NCBI GenBank assembly: GCA_900545165.1
Contig: UQYA01000076.1
Location: forward strand, 1 to 8,579
DNA length: 8,579 bases
Direction: 5' to 3'
DNA from: an uncultured Collinsella sp.
GTDB taxonomy: Bacteria; Actinomycetota; Coriobacteriia; Coriobacteriales; Coriobacteriaceae
Shown: positions 1 through 4,978 of the stretch, in pieces
Layout: each line of letters opens with the position of its first letter
How positions within the stretch are numbered: position 1 is the first letter of the stretch
Translations under genes and position numbers: made by a program
The notes under the pieces: generated by a model
Database searches by the model: none
What the model saw: the letters and a program-made list of their open reading frames with translations, nothing else
Told to the model about the DNA's origin: nothing

Positions 1-476
1 AGCGCGAAACGCTCAATCGGTATATCCAGATTCTTGTTGACGCGAAGATCCTTTATCGCTGCTCGAGGTTCGATCTCAAGTCTCGGCGATCGCTTATCCG
101 CGAAGAGAAGTACTACCTGGCTGATCCCGGCTTCTATTTCGCCATGAACACTGATGCGAGGATTAACTACGGGCCGGCGTTGGAGAACGTGCTCTACCTC
201 TATCTTGCATCGCGCGGGTACGAGCTTTCTGTGGGCCGTATTGGGAAGCTCGAGTGTGACTTCATCGCTCGTAGGCGCAATGCTTACGCCTACATCCAGG
301 TCTCTATGTCGATTGCCGACAGAGGCGTCGAGGAGCGCGAGTACAGGCCGTTCGGCCACATCAGGGATGGGTATCCGCGCTACTTGTTCACGCTTGATCC
401 TCTATTGCAGGAGAGGGATGGCGTCAGGCACCTTAACATGGCGTCGTTTATGCAAGATGGCGGTGATCTTATTTGA
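1..476 (+). CDS. AAA ATPase with DUF4143 C-terminus, 5'-truncated by the window edge
   Basis: The frame is open from base 3 to the TGA at 474-476, giving the last 157 residues; the ATPase core and the start lie outside the window. What is visible first is a helical segment like the winged helix that follows the ATPase core in this family (LNRYIQILVDAKILYRCSRFD). It leads into the DUF4143 domain: KYYLADPGFYF, then ALENVLYLYLASRGYELSVG, then GKLECDFIARR and YAYIQVS. The E...D...QV series follows the pattern of a degenerate PD-(D/E)XK nuclease fold in which the usual ExK lysine is lost. Members of this family are widespread, often mobile, and mostly of unknown role. The ATG at 144 is internal, because conserved DUF4143 sequence continues upstream of it. 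No convincing terminator follows; CCTC and AATC at 541-554 can pair with GATT and GAGG at 559-566, but only around a bulge. Family assignment is confident; function is unknown. Confidence 0.85.
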   Translation, partial: RETLNRYIQILVDAKILYRCSRFDLKSRRSLIREEKYYLADPGFYFAMNTDARINYGPALENVLYLYLASRGYELSVGRIGKLECDFIARRRNAYAYIQVSMSIADRGVEEREYRPFGHIRDGYPRYLFTLDPLLQERDGVRHLNMASFMQDGGDLI

Positions 477-579
477 GCGGCGGCCAGATTCTTTTGCTCC
501 CTAGTGCGCAAACAGTGCGGGCATCAAATGGGGACCATTGCCTCACGTAGAATCGATAGATTGAGGACTTGTTTTGATG

Positions 580-611
580 TTGACAGGCTTTTGACCAGTG
601 GCTCCTATTAC
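580..611 (+). promoter_or_regulatory. weak promoter candidate for the flavoprotein gene
   Basis: A perfect -35 hexamer TTGACA lies at 580-585. The best -10 choices are TCCTAT at 603-608 (17-base spacer, 3 of 6 matches) or TATTAC at 606-611 (20-base spacer). TTGAC recurs at 591-595, 11 bases after the first copy, so the region could also be a small operator. The transcript would have a leader of roughly 95 bases ending in the hairpin at 676-695. Only the -35 is good, so confidence is low. Confidence 0.25.
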
Positions 612-663
612 TAAGTGGGAGTAGCTGAAACGAGGCGATTGAATAACTCCATACGTTTTGGTT

Positions 664-695
664 AAAACAAAAAATATGCCGCGCGCCTGCGGCAT
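664..695 (-). terminator. intrinsic terminator on the minus strand, also a 5' leader hairpin of the plus-strand gene
   Basis: ATGCCGC (676-682) and GCGGCAT (689-695) form a perfect 7-bp stem with a 6-base loop. Read on the minus strand, the hairpin is followed by ATTTTTTGTTTT (the complement of 664-675), the classic shape of a Rho-independent terminator. On the plus strand there is no T-run, and the stem ends one base before the AAGGAGGG ribosome site at 697-704. It may therefore stop antisense transcripts arriving from the minus-strand ATPase gene, or shape the leader of the flavoprotein mRNA. Confidence 0.6.
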
Positions 696-712
696 GAAGG
701 AGGGAGATTTCT

Positions 713-1243
713 ATGAATATCGTTGTATTGAGCGGCAGCCCGCGTAAGGGCGCCAATACCGACACCATGGTCGAGACGTTTGCCGAGACCGCGCGTGAGG
801 GTGGCCATGCGGTTGAGGTCGTCCGCGTTGCCAGCAAAAAGATCGCTGGTTGTCTGGGATGCCAGTACTGCTTTACCCATGAGGGCACTTGCGTGCAGAA
901 GGATGACATGGCCAACGTGATCGAGTCGCTGAAAGGCGCCGATATGGTTGTCTTCGCCTCGCCCATCTACTGGTTTGATATCACTGCGCAGGAGAAAGCC
1001 GCTATTGACCGCCTGTACGCCTTCGGTGCCACGGGCTTCCCGTTCACCAAGACGGCCCTTTTGCTCGATAGCCACAGCGAGGGCGTCTATGATGCGGCGA
1101 TCGCTATGTACAAGTCAACCTGCGCGTACTGCAAGTGGGAGGACCAGGGCATTGTCACCATCAGCGGTATGATCGAGCGCGACAGCATGGCCTCCTCGCC
1201 CAAGTTGGAAGAGGTGCGAGAGCTCGCTCGCAAGCTCGCCTAA
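713..1243 (+). CDS. flavodoxin-fold NAD(P)H-dependent FMN oxidoreductase, iron-sulfur flavoprotein-like
   Basis: This 176-residue cytosolic protein starts at the ATG at 713, 8 bases after a strong AAGGAGGG site. SGSPRKGANT at residues 7-16 is the FMN phosphate-binding loop of the NADPH-dependent FMN reductase family. ADMVVFASPIYW at 76-87 is the second flavin-contact strand and loop. Cysteines 47, 50, 53 and 60 are spaced CX2CX2CX6C, which fits the compact cluster that holds a 4Fe-4S centre in archaeal iron-sulfur flavoproteins. Many bacterial relatives keep several of these cysteines without a proven cluster. CAYC at 137-140 adds two more. The family reduces quinones, nitro compounds, metals or other acceptors, and the substrate cannot be read from sequence. 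The gene stands alone: the upstream gene is 236 bases away, and the downstream gene converges on it. Fold assignment is confident; cofactor content is inferred. Confidence 0.88.
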   Translation: MNIVVLSGSPRKGANTDTMVETFAETAREGGHAVEVVRVASKKIAGCLGCQYCFTHEGTCVQKDDMANVIESLKGADMVVFASPIYWFDITAQEKAAIDRLYAFGATGFPFTKTALLLDSHSEGVYDAAIAMYKSTCAYCKWEDQGIVTISGMIERDSMASSPKLEEVRELARKLA

Positions 1244-1253
1244 GGGCAAGAAG

Positions 1254-1324
1254 AACGCATGGCAATCGGTGTTATTTGAAGTGCTTGCCGTCCTTGCCAG
1301 GTGAATCGTTGATTGCCATGCGTT
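1254..1324. repeat. perfect 14-bp inverted repeat between convergent genes
   Basis: AACGCATGGCAATC (1254-1267) is the exact reverse complement of GATTGCCATGCGTT (1311-1324), and three G-U pairs could extend the stem inward. The 43-base loop contains CTTGCC twice, 9 bases apart (1284 and 1293), either of which could instead pair with GGCAAG at 1245-1250. On the minus strand the stem is followed by TTCTTCTTGCCC, so it could work as a terminator for the 1352-2446 gene; on the plus strand the following bases are not T-rich. A second small palindrome, TGTCC-TTAT-GGACA, follows at 1327-1340. Terminator, structured RNA, or terminal repeats of a tiny element all remain possible; no target-site duplication is visible. 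Confidence 0.6.
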
Positions 1325-1351
1325 GATGTCCTTATGGACAATCTCCGCGTG

Positions 1352-2446
1352 CTAGGAGGCCTTCTCGCTCAAGAATTCCCTGAACGCGGGGATGTCAAAG
1401 CCAACGAGGCCACGTCCCCGCTCTCCGATGACGCCGTCCTCGAGGAGGCGGCGTTTGTATTGGCTTGCGTAGTTGCTGGCGACGCCCATGCGTTTGGCTA
1501 CCTCCGAGACCCTGCTGGGGCCAGAATCGGGCAGCATCGCGAGTAAAAACTCAATGTCTTTATCGGAAAGCTCCCGATAGGTCGTTTCGAGAATTCGATC
1601 GCGCAGCTCCATGCGGGCAAGCAGAGAACCCTGCTGGACATCAGGTGCACTGATTTTGGGCGAGTTCTCCGAAACATCCCATGTGCGATATCCGACGAGC
1701 TGCATCATATAGGGAAATCCGCCGACGGCCTTCACGGCATCCTCGAGCGCTTCTGGCGTGATTGAGCGGCCTCCGGCCTCAACGGTTTTGCGGAATGCGT
1801 TTGCAATTTCAACGTCAGTGATTCGTCCCAACTGATGATATTGGGAACGCCTGAGGAACGAGACGGAATCGTTACGCAGCAACGCCGATACTTTGTAGGG
1901 CAGTCCTGCCATGAGTAGGGCTACTTTTTTACCTTCGCGTACAAAGTGCTGGTAAACAGAGGCAAATTGAAGCATTTCTTCGAGATCGACTGTGACTTCA
2001 TCGATGGTGATGAGAAGTCCGATGTCATGTTTTTCGAGTTGCTTAAAGATGCCATTCATGCGCGTGCGCCAGTTGCCCTGAGCCTCTTGAGCATATGTCC
2101 AATCGATGCCCACTGGACCAATTTGAACGCCATTTATGCGCGCGTGAGGCTGTGAGAGGTAGCTATCTGCGGCTTCTTTGGTTCGCTCGATAATATCTTC
2201 GAGCATGCCTGGCATGGCGGAGACATTTGCTGCGATCCAGCCGTGTTCAAGCGCCGTTTCTGAAAGGAGCGAGAGAAGCGCCGTCTTGCCCGTTCCCCTT
2301 GCGCCAGTAAAAATGGTTGACAGGTTGGGATCTCCCGGGCCGTTGATGAAGCCACGGTTGATGTCACGCAGGATATGCTCGCGACCCGCTAGAAAGGGAG
2401 GGACGCTTCCGAACGTCGGGGTAAAGGGGTTCTTGCTGTACTCCAT
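1352..2446 (-). CDS. AAA (Orc1/Cdc6-like) ATPase with C-terminal winged helix
   Basis: The protein has 364 residues when started at the ATG at 2444-2446, which has AAAGGAG 6 bases upstream. An in-frame TTG at 2500 would add 18 residues but lies inside tandem repeats and lacks a ribosome site, so I rejected it. After FLAGRE (18-23) comes Walker A GARGTGKT (48-55), then Walker B LLITIDEV (144-151) with D149-E150, and a sensor-like strand VALLMAGLP (175-183). GGFPYMMQLVGY (242-253) resembles the lid of archaeal-type AAA_16 ATPases. Residues 293-361 form a probable winged helix (SEVAKRMGVASNYASQYKRR) that could bind DNA. The gene is single, with its own likely promoter, and converges with the flavoprotein gene. 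The iterons in its leader and the winged helix suggest autoregulation, which is inference. Biological role unknown. Confidence 0.82.
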   Translation of the reverse strand: MEYSKNPFTPTFGSVPPFLAGREHILRDINRGFINGPGDPNLSTIFTGARGTGKTALLSLLSETALEHGWIAANVSAMPGMLEDIIERTKEAADSYLSQPHARINGVQIGPVGIDWTYAQEAQGNWRTRMNGIFKQLEKHDIGLLITIDEVTVDLEEMLQFASVYQHFVREGKKVALLMAGLPYKVSALLRNDSVSFLRRSQYHQLGRITDVEIANAFRKTVEAGGRSITPEALEDAVKAVGGFPYMMQLVGYRTWDVSENSPKISAPDVQQGSLLARMELRDRILETTYRELSDKDIEFLLAMLPDSGPSRVSEVAKRMGVASNYASQYKRRLLEDGVIGERGRGLVGFDIPAFREFLSEKAS

Positions 2447-2452
2447 GGTGGC

Positions 2453-2459
2453 TCCTTTG
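2453..2459 (-). promoter_or_regulatory. ribosome binding site that fixes the start of the winged-helix ATPase
   Basis: On the minus strand AAAGGAG (complement of 2453-2459) stands 6 bases before the ATG at 2446. Its leading A residues are also the end of the third tandem iteron, so a factor bound to the iteron RNA could affect translation initiation, and a factor bound to the iteron DNA could affect transcription. Confidence 0.7.
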
Positions 2460-2510
2460 CAAGTTTTGCTAATTTTTGCAAGTTTTGCTAACTTTTGCAA
2501 GTTTTGCTAA
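2456..2510. repeat. three tandem 19-bp iterons in the ATPase leader
   Basis: On the minus strand TTAGCAAAACTTGCAAA occurs three times without mismatch, at 2494-2510, 2475-2491 and 2456-2472, separated each time by two variable bases, so the period is 19. Each unit has an inner dyad GCAA-AAC-TTGC, a typical half-site geometry for a dimeric DNA-binding protein. The period is not a multiple of three, so the repeat is conserved as nucleic acid and not as protein. The array lies between the likely promoter and the start codon of the winged-helix ATPase and overlaps its ribosome site. Confidence 0.9.
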
Positions 2511-2547
2511 CGACCGACCAAAGGGCATCGAAGCAGTGGCGCTGACA

Positions 2548-2596
2548 TTTTTTACGCAGAAAAATAAGCAGAAATCAATTTATCTGCGTTAAAAAA
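2548..2596. repeat. inverted repeat around the ATPase promoter
   Basis: TTTTTT-ACGCAGA (2548-2560) faces TCTGCGT-T-AAAAAA (2583-2596): a perfect 7-bp dyad flanked by complementary T and A runs, with a 22-base interior. A related direct copy AAGCAGA lies at 2566-2572. Either a regulator operator or a bidirectional terminator would fit. The T-run outside the stem on both strands favours a terminator; the position exactly around the promoter hexamers favours an operator. Confidence 0.55.
2549..2578 (-). promoter_or_regulatory. likely promoter of the winged-helix ATPase gene
   Basis: On the minus strand TTGATT (complement of 2573-2578) and TAAAAA (complement of 2549-2554) are separated by 18 bases, each matching 4 of 6 consensus positions. 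Transcription would start near 2541 and run through the three iterons before the start codon, giving a leader of about 95 bases. The hexamers lie inside the inverted repeat at 2548-2596. Confidence 0.4.
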
Positions 2597-2602
2597 TAGT
2601 TG

Positions 2603-2656
2603 AGAAGAAAAACGACGAGTCCCGGGCGCAATACCGTTGCGTTCCGGGCCTCGTCG
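2603..2656 (-). terminator. Rho-independent terminator of the topoisomerase operon
   Basis: CGACGAG (2613-2619) pairs with CTCGTCG (2650-2656). After one mismatch CCCGG (2621-2625) pairs with CCGGG (2644-2648), and an inner CGCAA (2627-2631) pairs with TTGCG (2637-2641) around a 5-base loop. On the minus strand the stem is followed by TTTTTCTTCT. It begins 37 bases after the stop codon of the cleavage-subunit gene and insulates the operon from the ATPase gene transcribed in the same direction. Confidence 0.9.
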
Positions 2657-2692
2657 CTTTGCGAAGTATCTAACGATCTCGTTGCCGTCGTC

Positions 2693-4933
2693 CTAGTCAA
2701 ACAAGCTCGGCATGTCGTTTTCCTTCATAAGTGCACCGGCGGAGGGGAGACTCTGCGCGGTGAACTTCTCGGCCGAAACGCCGGCGCCAAGAATCTCCTC
2801 GGTCGTGCCGACGGTGGTGACCGAGCGGCCCTTCTTGGCGGTAAAGGCCTGGACGCCCTGCGTGTTGGTGGTCGTCTTGGTCTTGAGCAGCGACGTGTTG
2901 AAGTTCATCAGGCGGTAGTCGCTCGAGACCAGCGCGATGTCGCGGTCCTCCTTGAGCACCTGGGCATACAGCAGCTTGCTGCCACCGTAGATGGCGTTCT
3001 TAAGGCGTTTGCGGTTGGTCTTGGTGACGTATCCAGAAAGCGCGACGCGCACCACGCGGCCGTTCTCAAAGACAAACAGCACGTCGGCCTTGTAGTCCTC
3101 GGGGTCGATGACCCAGATGACACTCTCGTCGGGTTCCATCTCGAGGTCGGTGGGCAGGTACGAGCCCAGCTGAGCCGACTTGGTGTCCTCAAACGCCGCA
3201 ACCTTGCACTTGTACACCTGACTCTTGTTGGTAAAGACCAGCAGTTCGTGGGTGTTGGAGGACGGGAATTCGATAAAGGGTTTGTCACCGTCCTTGTACT
3301 TGAGCGTGGTCGCCTTCTTGAGCACGCGGTCCGTCATCTTCTTAAGGTAGCCATCGCGCGAGAGCATGATGGTCACCGGGTACTCCTCGACCTCGGGCTC
3401 CAAGCTTACCTCGATAACCTCATGGGGCTCGATTCTGCCCGTACGGCGCGGCATCACGTACTTCTTGTTGACCGCGGCCAGCTCGTCGCTGATGACCTTC
3501 TTGATGTTCTCCTCGCTGGAGAGGATCTCCTCAAGCTCGGCAATCTCGCCCTCAAGCTTGGCGATGTCCTTGGTGCGGTTGAGGATGTACTCCTCGTTGA
3601 TGTTGCGGAGCTTGAGCTCGGCAACAAACTCGGCCTGGGTCTCATCGATGTCGAAACCCTTCATAAGGTTGGGCACGACCTCAGCCTCGAGCTTGGTGCC
3701 GTGGATGATGGCGATGGCCTTGTCGATGTCGACCAGAATCGCCTCGAGGCCGTGCAGCAGGTGCAGGCGCTCGGACTTTTTGCCTAGGTCAAAGTTAATG
3801 CGGCGACGCGTGGACTCAATACGCCACTTGACCCACTCGTGCAGAATCTGGCGCACGCCCATAACACGGGGATAGCCGTCGACGAGCACGTTGAAGTTGC
3901 ACGAGAACGAATCCTGCAGCGTGGTCGAGCGATAGAGCTTGGCCATGAGCTTGTCGGGGTCGACACCGCGCTTAAGGTCGATGGCGATGCGCAGACCCGA
4001 GAGATCGGTCTCGTCACGGATGTCGGCGATCTCCTTGACCTTGCCCTCCTTGGAGAGCTTGACGATGCGCTCGATAATGACATCGGTCTTGGTGGTGTAG
4101 GGGATCTCGTAGACCTCGATAATGCGCTCTTCGGGAATCCAGCGCCAACGGGAGCGGATCTGGAAGCTGCCAAGGCCGGTCTCGATAATCTTTTCCATCT
4201 CCTCGCGGCGGTAGATGATCTCGCCGCCGGTCGAGAAGTCGGGCATGGGCATGTACTCGAGCAGGTCGCAGTCGGGGTCCTGCAGGTAGTGGATTGTGGC
4301 AGTGCATACTTCGTTGAGGTTGAAGCCGCAGATGTCGGACGCCATGGCGACGCCGATGCCTTTGTTGGCCGAGACGAGGATGTTGGGGAATGTGGTGGGC
4401 AGCAGGCGCGGCTCCTTCATGGCGCCGTCGTAGCTGTCGACGAAGTCGACCGGGTCCTTGTCGATGTCCTTGAAGATCTCGGCGCTGATGGGGGAGAGCT
4501 TGGCCTCGGTATAACGCGAGGCGGCGTAGCTCAGATCGCCCGAATAGTACTTGCCAAAGTTGCCCTTCGACTCCACGAAGGGCGCAAGCAGCGCTTCGTT
4601 GCCCGTCGCCAGGCGCACCATCGTCTCGTAGATCGCGGCGTCGCCGTGCGGGTTGAGCTTCATGGTCTGGCCCACGATGTTGGCGCTCTTCTGGCGCTCG
4701 CCCTTGAGCAGGCCCATCTTGTACATGGTGTAGAGCAGCTTGCGGTGCGAGGGCTTAAAGCCGTCAATCTCGGGGAACGCACGCGAGACGTTGACGCTCA
4801 TGGCGTAGGGCATGTAGTTGACCTCGAGCGTCTGCGTGATCGGCTGGTCGGTGACCTCGGAGTGCAGGCCGATGACGTTCTCGGCGTTGACCTGCTTTTT
4901 CTTTGGCTGGTTCTTCGTCTTCTTCTTTGCCAC
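2693..4933 (-). CDS. divergent type IIA DNA topoisomerase, subunit A (ParC/GyrA-like)
   Basis: This subunit cuts and rejoins DNA as a dimer in an A2B2 enzyme with its neighbour. It has 746 residues and starts with GTG at 4933 behind AGAGGA. After a lysine-rich tail (3-14) comes the winged-helix core: KPSHRKLLY (60-68), the HGD loop at 96-98, GNFG (124-127) and the catalytic pair R140-Y141 in SRYTE. Ile193 in KGIGVAMAS matches the DNA-bending isoleucine. Residues 430-490 form the coiled-coil gate. Residues 515-746 are a poorly conserved beta-pinwheel domain without the QRRGGKG gyrase box, so decatenation or relaxation is more likely than supercoiling. The position matching quinolone-contact Ser83 of E. 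coli GyrA is Ala99, and Glu103 replaces Asp87. It follows its partner after 45 bases in one operon closed by the terminator at 2603-2656. The symbol is withheld because it is neither a standard GyrA nor a standard ParC. Confidence 0.93.
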   Translation of the reverse strand: MAKKKTKNQPKKKQVNAENVIGLHSEVTDQPITQTLEVNYMPYAMSVNVSRAFPEIDGFKPSHRKLLYTMYKMGLLKGERQKSANIVGQTMKLNPHGDAAIYETMVRLATGNEALLAPFVESKGNFGKYYSGDLSYAASRYTEAKLSPISAEIFKDIDKDPVDFVDSYDGAMKEPRLLPTTFPNILVSANKGIGVAMASDICGFNLNEVCTATIHYLQDPDCDLLEYMPMPDFSTGGEIIYRREEMEKIIETGLGSFQIRSRWRWIPEERIIEVYEIPYTTKTDVIIERIVKLSKEGKVKEIADIRDETDLSGLRIAIDLKRGVDPDKLMAKLYRSTTLQDSFSCNFNVLVDGYPRVMGVRQILHEWVKWRIESTRRRINFDLGKKSERLHLLHGLEAILVDIDKAIAIIHGTKLEAEVVPNLMKGFDIDETQAEFVAELKLRNINEEYILNRTKDIAKLEGEIAELEEILSSEENIKKVISDELAAVNKKYVMPRRTGRIEPHEVIEVSLEPEVEEYPVTIMLSRDGYLKKMTDRVLKKATTLKYKDGDKPFIEFPSSNTHELLVFTNKSQVYKCKVAAFEDTKSAQLGSYLPTDLEMEPDESVIWVIDPEDYKADVLFVFENGRVVRVALSGYVTKTNRKRLKNAIYGGSKLLYAQVLKEDRDIALVSSDYRLMNFNTSLLKTKTTTNTQGVQAFTAKKGRSVTTVGTTEEILGAGVSAEKFTAQSLPSAGALMKENDMPSLFD

Positions 4934-4978
4934 GATTTCCTCTTGAACTTCTTATGGGCCGTCGTTGTCGATTTGCTG

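Noticed and set aside
528..614. 28-codon open frame in the gap after the DUF4143 gene
   Set aside because: It has no ribosome site and no recognisable sequence, and it runs through the best promoter candidate of the next gene.
2447..2500. N-terminal extension of the winged-helix ATPase from a TTG start
   Set aside because: The extension is translated from the tandem iterons, its repeat period is out of phase with codons, it has no ribosome site, and the ATG at 2446 has a strong one.
2456..2510. Tandem repeats considered as a CRISPR array
   Set aside because: The units are 17 bases with 2-base joints, far too short for repeats and spacers, and no cas gene is present.
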